Shown piece after piece: positions 52,503 to 63,276 of a stretch of 64,000 bases of DNA (positions are counted from its first letter, which is position 1; every line of letters starts with the position of its first letter). The position numbers and the translations under genes were made by a program. Origin of the DNA: Adiantum capillus-veneris (Eukaryota; Streptophyta; Polypodiopsida; Polypodiales; Pteridaceae); assembly GCA_014529385.2 (NCBI GenBank), contig CM043960.1, positions 23,622,396-23,686,395 of the forward strand, in the 5' to 3' direction. The notes below the pieces were generated by a model. The model saw nothing but the letters and a program-made list of their open reading frames with translations, was not told the DNA's origin and ran no database searches.

Positions 52503-55500
52503 TTAAGAGATCTCTCTCTCATCCTCGCATAACTCAGCATAACTTCCTATATCTATATAGAGCTCTCCGTTTAAACACATATCCTCTGTTTCATTTTGTA
52601 GCTCCTCTGCATGCACCCCATATAGAGCAGTAGCATCTTGATGCTCGTCTGGCACCACCGCAGCGGCTTCTGATTGAGCATCTTCTCTGATCTCCTCCAT
52701 TGATGTCGTTGTGATTGGCACATGGTAGCCTTCATACGTCCTTGCACTACGAGGGGCTACCTCTATGACGTACCACCAGTTTGATGTAGACTTTGTAGGA
52801 TGAAATACTACCTGCCAGAGCCACATAACTTACATGAGAGCTTTCAAGCACATAACTTGTAAAAGGGGGATGTTAACTATTTATATACTTACTTGTTCAC
52901 AATGCTCGGGTAGTACGAAAGTGTCTCTTAGGTCAGTCCATTTCTTAGTAGAATCCACCTCAAGAAAACCAGACTCTCCTCTACGCACAGTAGCGTTTCG
53001 ACCCTCCATGATTATCTTGAACCATTGCACGTCGAACAAGTCGACAAAAAATCCTCTGTAATCGATCCTCAAAATCTCTTGCAGCGTGCCGAAGTAAGTG
53101 AGTTCCGCCACCACGGGATCTGCATCAGAGGAACGTCGTCGACTAGACTGTTCAAATTTTGCCATGATTCCACAATCTTGAGTAAAACGCTTTTTGTCGA
53201 TTCGTTCCACCCTAAAATGTCGACCTTTACACCATGCTGCTGTGTATGACTTATACTACAACGAACAAAGATTATGAGTGGCCGTTCAAACGTTTATAAA
53301 TAAAGTCACTTGCTAGTCGTACATTGCAAACTTACCTTGGTCGCGCAACCCCGAGAGTACTCCCACTCTTCTTCAGTCACTTCGTCACCGCATTGTTGTG
53401 CGCTTTTCAATTGGTTGTGCAACCATCTTAAGCTCATGAAGGTTGGTAGGCTCTCCAGAACCGCTGGATAGTGCATCGGTGGTCGTCTTCCCCGTCTCCA
53501 CTCGATTCGTGCCCTTTGTCGCTCTTGCTTTGCATCCTCATATTGTGAAATCCACTTTTGCATCACTGGATTGTGAAGCATGCAAAATCGGTTGATTTTA
53601 GCCTCTAGATCTTCCGTCATCTTCTTCTCAACACCGAGATTGCACATGACAATCCCAGATATGCGCTCATCATCTATGGTTCGCCATAGCGTATCCCGGG
53701 ATTTATCAAATCCGTCTAACCACTCTCCAATGTACACTAGGGACTCTGATACCAACCAACCTTCTGCCATGCTACCCTCCGGACGTGCCTTTTGACGCAC
53801 ATATCCCTTAAGCGTTTTCATGAAACGCTCTAAGAAGAACATCCATCTGGAATGAACTGTGCCAGCTATTTCCACCTCATCAACTATGTGAATAAGAAGA
53901 TGCACCTGAATGGTTAGCATTGTAGTAGGAAAATGTTTCTCAAACATGCACACAAGCTCCGCAGCATTTAGTTTGGCGAATGGTATGGAGTCTACGTCGA
54001 TCTCCTTTTGTGAGATCCATTGCACCAGCTTTGCAAGTTTGTAGATTGTGTTACGGATGTCGAGAGACAAACATCCCTCAATGGCAACCGGTAAAATAAA
54101 CTGTAAAGTATGTGCAGCAATGATATTAAAGTCCACATTTTATGCAATGATATTAAAGTCCACTATGAACGTACCTGACACATTTTATGCCAATCGTGTG
54201 ACTTCAAACCGGTAAGCTTTCCTTCTTTAGTAAAACACGTTCGGAGCGAGTGCATTACGCCAGTGGGGGTCCGCAAAGATCGAATGGCCTCTTTTACTTT
54301 GCGTTCTTGGGCTCCTGTGAAAATCCATGGTGCTTTAGGAAGTTTTATCGATCCATCAGACGCTGTTTGCGGCCAATATTGCTCCATACGATCCACATTT
54401 CTAAGGTCAACTCTGGCTCCCAAAGTATCTTTCTTGCCGGTCAAATGGTCCCATAGTAGATTACCCACATTCTTGAATATGTGCATTGGATCGAGCAAGT
54501 GATTGATCACGAGTCGAGGCCAGTATGGTAACTCGTACCATAGAGATAGTCTCTTCATCCCTGGAGGCAATCCGTCATCACACATCTCCTTCTGCTCTAA
54601 CCATGCTTGTGCAGACATCCTTGGTGGCTCTCTTCCCAAAAAGCCGTCGCGTAACACATGATTCTCCGGAAGATACGCTTGATGACCTTCGTAGATTTGC
54701 TTCTTCAGTGAGGGTGCCCTACGTGCATTCAGTCTAGGTCCACATGTGACACATGCTCTGTATCCGCTTGTTTGAAGCCCTGCATGTATACACATGATAA
54801 TAGATCAACTATGGGGAAAAACAAGATTTACAGTGTCTGAGAGAGGAGTGTCAATAGATCACCTGAGCATTCTGTTAGCCCGGGATAGTCATGCATGGTC
54901 CACATTAGAATACCTCTGATCAAAGCATTCCGTCGTCCTGTGTGTTGGCTCATATCCACCACCTCTATGCCAATCCACAATTGTTGTAGCTCTTCCAATA
55001 GTGGACGAAGATACACATCCATATTCCCCACTTTATATCGCCCTGGCACAATCAAGCTTAGCCATAGGTGCCCCTTCTTCGTAGTCAACCACGGGGGAAT
55101 GTTGTAGTTGACGATGACAACGGGCCATACACTGTAAGATGTTGATCTTTGACCAAATGGATTTACGCCATCCATAGCCAGGCCTAAGCGCAAATTTCGA
55201 GCTTCCCTGGCAAAATCCGACCATGTTCCATCTATATGTTTCCAGGCTGCGCAATCTGCAGGAATTCGTAGCACACCATCCGAAGATTTATTCTCCTCAT
55301 GCCATGATGCTAGGGCGGCCATGGACTTACATTCGAAGAAATGCTTGATGCGAGGAAGCAAAGGAAAATGTCGCAAAACCTTTTGTGGAATTTTTGTCCC
55401 GTGGAGATCTACTCGATATCTTTCGGAATCACATTTCGGACACTTCTCCATGTCTGTGTATTCCCCTCTGAAAAGAATGCAGTCATTAGGACAAGCGTGG

Positions 55501-56231
55501 ATAGAATTGTAATCCATCCCCAAGTTTCGCAAAATCTTTCTTGCTTCATCTCGGGAATCTGGCATCACATTGTCAGCTGGTAGAATGTGCTCTTTCAGCA
55601 ATCTACACAACATAAAAATATGATACAGTCGTGTAAAAATCTATCAGATCATTATACACCATGAGTTCTATTAAAGTAAACTAATTGTAATAGATCACCT
55701 GAAAAGCGCTGTGACGCTAGTGTCACTCCATCCAAACTTTGCCTGCATGTTGAGAAGAACCAGGAGTGCTTTCAATCTAGACATACGTGCTCCATTATAC
55801 AATGATGTATCGGCTTCACTTTTCATATCATCATAGATAAGCCTTTCTGAATCCATGATCGTCTCGATCATTTCATCAATCTCGGGCTCAAACATTGCCT
55901 CGTTGGGAATGTGCTCTGCATGATCATCCCCCGAGCTGTCAGAGGCTACATCTTGTGGCCTCACATATGCTGCTTGACCAAAGCGCCTGCGAATACGTCT
56001 ATTGGGTTGCAAGATTGCTGCTTGTTGGCCAGCGTCAGAGTCCGACGAGTTATAATTGGCAACAACTCGATCTATAATAGATGGATCGAACTCGCCAAAT
56101 TCACGAACGTGCTGCAAAGAAACACGTCTTGTCCGTCGCACAGCATGCTTGCATTGATTACAAGGACATAAGACCCTCGTTGAGAGATAGGTGTTTCGGT
56201 TGGACGGTCCCACATCCTCGTCGCTACTCAT
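52503..56231 (-). CDS. TNPD-like (tnp2/Transposase_21) transposase of the CACTA element, six exons
   Basis: Exons 56231-55699, 55602-54863, 54779-54175, 54100-53336, 53255-52893 and 52811-52503, all with GT-AG introns, total 3315 bp or 1104 codons plus stop with no interruption. Residues near 215-235 hold a CPNDC/CPKC zinc motif. Tnp2 core: LRLGLAMDGVNPFG (Asp near 322), VWPVVIVNYNIPPWL, YPGLTECSGLQTSGYRACVT across an exon joint, WYELPYWPRLVINHLLDPMH (Asp near 521). Exon 4 is the DUF4218 region (MCQFILPVAIEG, LERFMKTLKGYVRQKARPEG). Exons 5-6 are the DUF4216 region (YFGTLQEILRIDYRG, NWWYVIEVAPRS). It catalyses cut-and-paste excision at the CACTA ends. Intron 3 contains a 20-bp tandem duplication. 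Likely functional by sequence. Confidence 0.9.
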
Positions 56232-56293
56232 AATGAGAATAAAAAACTTATAACCTAGACAACAAATTTAATATTCTATTGGCATTCTTCATC

Positions 56294-56296
<3 letters not shown>

Positions 56297-56347
<51 letters not shown>
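56297..56347. repeat. (CT)n microsatellite upstream of the CACTA transposase
   Basis: About 25 CT units 65 bp upstream of the ATG, GA-rich on the coding strand, within the likely 5' UTR or core promoter. The following stretch 56350-57260 has no convincing frame. Confidence 0.9.
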
Positions 56348-56349
<2 letters not shown>

Positions 56350-57490
56350 ACCTCACATTCTCTAGTCATGTCCAATCCCCGCACACCTCGGTCTAGAGGT
56401 GCACGGAGATCAGAACCACCGGGTTATAATCTCGTCTTTATTGGTCAATACCTATATTTGTGGGTACAAGAAATCTAGACACCCACGTCTACATGATACT
56501 GCATGTAGTGGACAAAATCCCTTTGCCTCTTCTCTAGCTGTAGCACTTCACTTCATCTTAACATCTTTTCACAGTAGATCTTTTCACTGTTCGTCTAACT
56601 CTAAACCCTAAACCGTAAGTAATTCTTGCGTGGACTCGATCTAACGTAAATAAGCGTAAATCTAAATAAACGTAAATCTAACTAAAAATAAAGCTAAATC
56701 TAATTTAACGTAAGTCTAATGACTAGAGGTTGTCTAGATGGTCATTGTGTCGGGGATGTAGTGACTCTTGCCGCCCTGAAGATCCACCTTCTTCCCTATC
56801 TTCTGAAGACATTTCACCAGTACTTTTGGATCGACGGAGCCCACTATGAGTGAAGGCAGCAATACCCTATATTCCATTGAGGGCTTTCTTCACCCGCTTC
56901 ATGCAGGCATCGCAGTCTATGGAGACCCGCATCTAATCTAATATAACATAAATCTAAATCTAGCTTAAATAAATGTAAATCTAGTTAAAAATAAACCTAA
57001 ATCTAATTTAATGTAAGTCTACATATAACCTAATCTTTAACGTCTTTTAAAATAGTTTCCTACGACGTTATAACTCTCTTCTTCCTGTGTGTGTGCGCGT
57101 GTGTGGATGTGTGTGCCAATAAAAAGAGATAAATGGTATAACCTTTCTATCACTCATGCCAAGTATGATAGATTGATTATGCCATTTCTCTCTTGAATAA
57201 TAGGTCTTCAGTTCAACTCCTCGTCGGCTAGATCTTTAGGTCTTTTAATTTTAATTAGTTTCCTACGACGCTCCCTTAGTTTCTCTTTCTTTCTCTCTCA
57301 ATGTGTGTGCGTTTTTTTGGATCGTATGCATGTTTTCTTTCTCTTTTCCTCTCTCAATGTGTGCGTTTTTTGTTTATGCATGTTCTCTCTCTCTTTTCCT
57401 CTCTCAATGCGTGCGTTTTTTGTTTATGCATGCTCTCTCTCTCTTTTTCTCTCTCAATGTGTGTGTGCATTCTTTGTTTATGTATGTGTG

Positions 57491-57498
57491 CGTTTTTG

Positions 57499-57542
<44 letters not shown>

Positions 57543-57662
57543 AACACTATATGTGTGTGTGTATGTGTGTGTGTGTGAGAGAGAGCGCGATGGAGAGAGA
57601 AAGAGGGGAAGGGAACATGAGAATGAGGAGAGAGAAGGAGCATACCTGGCTCTCCTTCCTCT

Positions 57663-57698
<36 letters not shown>

Positions 57699-57729
57699 GA
57701 AAAAGAGAGAGAGAGAGAGAGAGAGAGAG
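57491..57729. repeat. Microsatellite cluster (CT, GT, GA) in the CACTA 5' region
   Basis: Runs of CT (about 57501-57539), GT (57551-57577 and 57667-57692) and GA (57700-57729). Upstream (57300-57480) a unit of about 60 bp, CTCTCAATGTGTGCGTTTTTTG, repeats about four times with variation. Long frames of Ser/Leu or Cys/Val here are artefacts of the repeats. Confidence 0.85.
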
Positions 57730-57827
57730 TGAGGGAGAGCGTTACCTGCTCTTTGCTTGAGGGCGCCGAAAAACTCAGATCTGAGATCTGAGTTTTTGGG
57801 CGCGCTCGGTTATTTTTTTTCCCCAGT

Positions 57828-57945
57828 GAGCGTCGCTATGAGCGTCGCAAATTTCTTTGTAAATTTGCGACGCTCATAGCGACGCTCATAGCGACGCCGG
57901 GATTTTTTTTTTTGAGCGTCGCTGTGTGAGCGTCGCTAATGTGAA
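57828..57945. repeat. CACTA subterminal repeat cluster, right end
   Basis: Four copies of AGCGTCGC and three of GCGACGCT, including an inverted pair around TTTGTAAATTTGCGACGCTC. Fewer and looser than the left cluster, which gives the element asymmetric ends. Confidence 0.82.
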
Positions 57946-57948
57946 GAG

Positions 57949-57960
57949 CCTCTTGTAGTG
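57949..57960 (-). repeat. CACTA right terminal inverted repeat
   Basis: CCTCTTGTAGTG on the plus strand, the inverse of the left end, followed by TCT. Confidence 0.97.
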
Positions 57961-58475
57961 TCTTAACGAACTTGTGTCGAGGAAATATAAAAAGAGCCCT
58001 AAGTGTTGAACAACAATGTGTTAGTAATTAGGCTATACAAGACTCTGTGTGAGTGCGGGGTGGAAAGTGGGGGCTTGGCTCAGGTTGCCAAAGCCTATGA
58101 GACAGGTGGTCCTGATTAGTCGGGAACTCTCTGTCGTGCGCAATAGAGAACGTCATTAGATATCTTATTACGCCAGAACGGAAGGAACTCGGTGTACGTG
58201 CCTTTGAAAATTATGAGGAAAAAGGCATTGAGGTTACTTCTCCTCTTGGAAGATGAGAATAGGACCGATAGTGCGAAATTACGCTTGTCTTGCGGGACGG
58301 AGCTAGACTCCTTTTTTCACTAGTGGCTTGGACTCAATTCACTTAGTGATAAGAGACCATCCACTGGTCTTCTCTTTCTTCTTAGCCAATTTTTTGTTTG
58401 CTTCCGCATAGGATCTAGCAACCATCAGGTGTCCTCCAGTTTCGTCTAGGTGAGAGGGGGATGGGACCTCATAGT
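57961..58475 (+). repeat. Element C 3' LTR, part right of the CACTA insertion
   Basis: Continues the LTR from the TCT duplication up to about 58475, after which element B gag begins (ACATATTAGGCTGATATC, equal to A near 16520). The corresponding section of the 5' LTR is deleted, so the end cannot be aligned. The boundary is placed by where B similarity resumes. Confidence 0.6.
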
Positions 58476-58480
58476 GGGGA

Positions 58481-60290
58481 CATATTAGGCTGATATCTAT
58501 ACATGGGTTGTTCTTGTGGACTCATGGGCACATATTGAACATTCCCATCATACTTTGGTGGTAATAGTACTCATTGGTCTCATGGTTGGTCCATTTACCC
58601 TCGATTGTACACCATTTCTGCAGCCGAATTGGTTGTCCCTGTTGAGGTATCCCTCGCTCTGGTCCCCTCATAGGTTCTTTTTGCATGTTATTCATCATTT
58701 CATTCATACTTTTGAGCATGTATTCTATGGATGTAAGCGGTGCTACAGTAGCCATTTCCACTTGTGCTGGTTTGGTGGATGCTGTTCTCTCACTTAGATT
58801 ATCCTTAGGGACTTCTTCTTCATTGAAAATATCACAATTGTATCCTAAGTCAATATCATGTGACACACACTCTAGGGTGATGTGCTTCTTGCTATACAAT
58901 ATAGCATGAAGTTCTTTGTTTAGTAGTCCCTCCAGAAACAATGATACTAGTCTTTCTTCTGTAGGTTCTCTAGCTCTCGGCATTTTGCAAATTGCTTCAC
59001 ACAATCCCTAACAAACTCACCTTGTTTCTGTTTGAAGCTATAGATTTAATCTACTATATTATGTTTGATCCTTGTTTTGGAACACGCAGCTACAAATCCT
59101 TGAGCTAATGTATTTAATTCCATGATTGACCTTGGTGGAATGTTTTGGAACCATGTCAGTGCTTTCCCATCTAATGTCATTCCAAACCCTTGAATTGAGT
59201 ATGGAAATCAAATATGCATTCTGCTCTTAGCACTTGCTTAAAGCTTGCTAAGTGGTCATATGGATCTTCAGATCCACAATATTTTTTGACCCATTTTTGA
59301 AAATCAGCAGGTTTGACACATTTATTTGGTTCAACTCCCGGTCTCCTGGCAGTTGGTCATGTGCCGAGTCCTTCAAACCAGTCTGTTGGAAATAGTGACT
59401 CATGTAACCCTGGACTGGCTTTAGTGTCACCCAATTTTCTTCGTTGTTTCTGGGTTTTTAACATTACTCTCAAAAGATCTCTTGCGGAGTTTATCTCTTC
59501 GAATAGTTTCTTGTCCTTGGCCCAATATCCAATCCCTTATGGAGTACCCTTGTTATTTGGTTTGCTCCACCTCCTCAAGAATCATCATAACAAAATTCTT
59601 GTTATAAAAATCCCTAGACAGGTAGGTTGGTAGATCTGCTAAACCCTTGTCTATGATTTTGAAGATATAGATTATCTTCATGGGTGTTAGTTATCCTGAT
59701 TTGGCGTGAGAAATCCATAGAAGATCTTTGACGTTTTTATCCTCCCAACAATAGACTCCGATCCTAGTATTATCTGTGCTAAGCCATTTCAAAGGCTTCA
59801 AATCAACTTGATCTTATCCCTCGAATTCTAAAGTCGATGATCCTTCTTTTGCTGCCATATTTGGAATTATGGTATTTACTTCTAACTCCCATTTGTCTAT
59901 CACGTCAGGGTTTTCAACTTGTAAATACTGAGTCCCGTTTTTATCCATGTACATTTTTCCTTGTTTGTTTGCCGTGATTTCCTCTTTAAACTCTATGTCA
60001 TGGTCATCAATGAAAATGTCATACTCTTCCTTAAGATCGAGGTAAACCTGAGCTCCATGGAATTAGTCTTATGAAAGGAGAGTATGTGCTTATATTGCAT
60101 TGTCGTTCTAGTTTTTGAATGAGTCGAATAGGAAGACATTTCAGATGTTGATCTGAAAAAGTGTCTGGGACTTCTTCAAAGATAGTGTCCAATGCTCGCC
60201 TTGATTCACACTCTCTTCGGTGGATACTCTACTAGCGGTCTCTCCAAATATGCCTTGGTTTGCTAGTATACAACCAGATCTAACGTTCAT
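58481..60290 (-). pseudogene. gag: Element B gag, N-terminal and capsid part
   Basis: Starts at the ATG at 60290 (MNVRSG..., compare A MNLRSG) and passes through many stops and frameshifts. Best preserved is 59004-58522: EERLVSLFLEGLLNKELHAI, then SIEYMLKSMNEMMNNMQKEP, the capsid-type core shared with A. It breaks at element C and continues at 43078. Confidence 0.78.
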
Positions 60291-62358
60291 ATAGACTTTT
60301 GAAGCCCTGGATAGAGTACTTACCGTCGGATTTCCTTGTTGTCAACCTCTTTCACTTGACCTGTTTGCAACTTTTGTCAAGCTTTCAATTCCTTGTCTGC
60401 AACCCGATTCCTGTATCAGTTTTAATTAAGTTAGCTATTCTTTCACAAAGACTATACAATCCTTGCTAGCTATTGTGACTGGTGTATCTCTTCAAATTGA
60501 GCTCGGTGAGTCAGTAATTGAGACTTTCAGGTTCTACTTTTGCAAAAATCCAAAGGACTAATCTGCAACCTGCAAACTGAGTGAACATGTACTAATTTGG
60601 ATCCGATTGACCCAAAATTTACCCAGTGACCTTGTATTATGCTGGTCTAACACTGTACAAGTTCAAAAGTCAAAAAGTATGTCTTTGCGAATCAAGTAAA
60701 TAAGTACGATTATTTACTTTTCTTAGTCTTTTGCACTTTTTGGCTTGATTTGCCAAGTATGCAACTTGTTAAGGTCTACAGATAAGTTTCACTAAGTTTA
60801 AACAAAATTTGTTCAAGTTATCAATTGTTTCCTGTCCGCCGCAGACTCAGTTTTCAAGAATCTGGTTTACTTCTCACTTTTGTGATCCAAATTTTACCAA
60901 AATTGATTTGTGTGGTCCACTTGATATGCTTGACCTTGTGATATACTCAAATGTGCAAAAATGTCTAGTTTTGTAGAAGATGTAAATAATCGCACTTTTG
61001 CTTTTTTTTCCAAGTTTTTATCACAATCTTGACACAGTATTTTTCATTAGCTTAACTTAAGCTCCCTAGCCAAGTTTCATCAAGTTTGGATAATTCCTGT
61101 TCAAATGGTCAACAATTTTGTGTCTGCAGATTGACATTGCAAATTTGGCCACAATTTTCACTCCAATGATCCAAATCTTACCAAATTTGGTTTGTGGGCT
61201 TAATATAACATGCTAAAACTAGTGTTATGCTGGGTTAATTGGTCAAAAAAGCTGAAAAATGGGATAAAAGTAAATAATCACGATTATTTACTTCTGGTAA
61301 ATTTTTACATCTTTTTGATCAACTGAGCATGTACATGAGTCAAGTTTAACTTGCAGTTTCAACAAATGTTTCCAATTTACACTCAAGTTCTCGAAAGTCA
61401 GTATAAAGTTCAGTTTTTACCAAGTTTTTGGTCAGTTTGATGATCCAAATTCTATGGGCCTTTACAAAAATGTTTATACACATGCATAGAGTCTCTCGTA
61501 TCAACCTTGGTAAGTTTTGATCTGAAAGTAAATAATCGTGATAATTTACTTTAGGCCGAAAATGAGCACTTTTTTGAACTTTTTCATTGGACAGTCTTTT
61601 TATGAACTATTTTAAGCCTCTGAGCCAAGTCAAAACTTAATTTGGCCTAAAATGTCAAGAAAAAGTAAATAATCTGAGTTTTTGCAAACTCTTGAAATTT
61701 TTACCTCAATACGTCTTTAAGCTTCCCCACTGGCTCATACAACTTTTAAAGAATAATCCCGAGCCGGATTTAGTGGTCCTCGACAGCCTTTTGGTGCTAT
61801 TTCTAGCCGTAGACCTAAAATTTTGCAACTTCACATAAACAACTCACAATTGATTCTTTTGGATAAAGCAATGTTCTGAAATCCCACCTCGGATTCTACT
61901 TACTTTACTCCTAGGTTCTGCTGCAATGGGGTTGTGGAAAGTGTCCACAAACACTCGTTTTCTTGTTTTTTATGGTTTTCTGAGCCTTGATCTTAACACT
62001 TGTATCGTCCATCTATCATTATCAAACTCCTAATCTAATTCTACAATCCTACAATCCTACAATCCTAAAAGGTACTTAGAAAGTACAACTTACTTCCAAG
62101 CTACCTCTACACAGCAAAAGACGACAATCATTATCGTCCATCTATCATTATCAAACTCCTAATCTAATTCTACAATCTTACAATCCTAAAAGGTACTTAG
62201 AAAGTACAACTTACTTCCAAGCTACCTCTACACAGCAAAAGACGACAATCTTAAGCTATGCGGCTTTTAAAAGAAATTTTTGACTCTAGGTGATTCTAGA
62301 GGAAGTTAAAGGATAACTTCACAAGATGCTCGTGTTTTTCCCTAGTTTAGGTCTCTTT
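60291..62358 (-). other. Element B 5' leader with ~285-bp palindrome units
   Basis: Non-coding. Palindromes at 60696-60717, 61270-61291 and 61528-61549, with half sites at about 60982 and 61662; start spacing 286, 288, 258 and 134, nearly the same register as in A. A 129-bp-period tandem duplication at 62004-62250 is specific to B. Confidence 0.75.
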
Positions 62359-62380
62359 GATCCCCGACAACGGCACCAAA
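62359..62380 (-). other. Primer-binding site of element B
   Basis: On the minus strand TGGTGCCGTTGTCGGGGA, like A but with a few changes from the tRNA-Asp-type site. Directly after the 5' LTR. Confidence 0.75.
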
Positions 62381-63276
62381 CATGGGACGGGTGTCTAACC
62401 TCACTCCTATCTTATTGCAGACATAGCGAGAACCACAGATATAATTGTTAATCCATGGGATAAAGCTGACTTGACTAGTGCATAGAGGCTACAAGAGGTT
62501 GTCAATCTCTTGGAAAACAACAAACAACTTGCATCTACAAAAGCTACACTCAAATGATTGAAATCACCAAAAGATAATTGCTCATATGTAAACAAATCAC
62601 ATTCGTTACAGCATCAAACGACATCGAAACATTACAAAACTTCTAGGACATGTTTATAAGACCCAAGAACACATGCTTATGGTCTCAAATCTCACTTTAG
62701 GTCAAGTGCAAAAATCCCGATTATTAACAAAAGTGAGTTTTTGACCTAGTCGTTTTCGATCTAGAATGCTTCTAAATGCTTAGCAATGATGCCCCAATAT
62801 CCTGCCTATATTTAGTTTATAATTTTGAAGCTTAAATTCATACTTATGATAAAATTATACCACGGGTCAGCGATGCCAAAAGCTACGGATTACCATGAAC
62901 TGTTTACGTCAATGCGTAGAGCTCTTACCTGCGGTTGCAACTCAACAAACTGCACTGCAATGTCACAACCGAGAAGGGAGTAGGAAGCGTGAGAAGGAGA
63001 GAAGTGAGTGCCGTTAGCTCACGCTGTGTTTCTATTATCCAAAACTTACAGAAATTGGCTTTTATACCTAGCCAAGGTTTTTGTGGTCAAAACTAATAAT
63101 CTAAGAGCTCTAACTAAAGACAAGTTGATACAATCTGAAAGCTTATAGCCCCGACTCATCAATTACAATGTTTATCTAGAAAGTAGGACTTACAACATTC
63201 TCGATTCATCAAAATAATATGTGTTTTTACAATAAAAGCTCCGAAAAATGATATCCGAGGTAGCTTGCTGCTAACA
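62381..63276 (-). repeat. Element B 5' LTR
   Basis: 896 bp. Minus strand starts TGTTAGCAGC; the other end reads CCCATG instead of CCCACA, so the terminal CA has mutated. TATA box at 63060-63066. Followed on the plus side by AAGAG and E gag. Confidence 0.92.

Larger units (their letters stand above)
50330..57960 (-). mobile_element. CACTA (En/Spm-type) DNA transposon, apparently complete
   Basis: 7631 bp bounded by 12-bp perfect inverted repeats CACTACAAGAGG (50330-50341 and 57949-57960) and a 3-bp target duplication TCT (50327-50329 and 57961-57963). Subterminal GCGTCGCTA/TAGCGACGC repeats occur at both ends. Two genes on the minus strand, a tnp2-type transposase and a TNPA-like protein, both have uninterrupted frames after splicing at consensus sites. 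It sits in the 3' LTR of C and is the innermost insertion of the right-hand nest. Confidence 0.96.
43079..58475 (+). mobile_element. Element C: chromovirus with internal deletions, nested in B and hosting a CACTA element
   Basis: LTR-like direct repeats begin TGTAAGGTCTCC at 43079 and 48005. Between them on the plus strand are gag, protease, the tail of RNase H, integrase and a chromodomain. Missing are the end of the 5' LTR, the primer site and the gag start (junction near 45265), and all of RT plus most of RNase H (junction near 46428). B gag sequence resumes at about 58481. The exact right end and target duplication are unclear. With the CACTA removed C is about 7.8 kb. Confidence 0.85.
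33973..63276 (-). mobile_element. Element B: Ty3/gypsy LTR retrotransposon of the A family, interrupted by element C
   Basis: Complete outer structure: LTRs 33973-34887 and 62381-63276, primer site, leader, gag, RT, RNase H, tandem zinc modules, integrase, second protease-like domain, coiled-coil frame, polypurine tract and a perfect 5-bp target duplication AAGAG (33968-33972 and 63277-63281). Without C it is about 14 kb. It also lacks about 2.5 kb present in A (equivalent of 13916-16450: linker, protease, gag C-terminus; junction at 43010/43011). All frames are broken. Inserted in gag of E. Confidence 0.94.

Noticed and set aside
57301-57760. Frames of 91-151 codons rich in Ser/Leu/Cys/Val
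   Set aside because: Produced in all three phases by CT/GT/GA microsatellites in the CACTA 5' region.
58466-58485. Clean target duplication for element C
   Set aside because: Left flank CTAGG and right flank candidates (GTGGG or TAGTG) match only partly; without a complete partner LTR the right end cannot be fixed, so no duplication is claimed.
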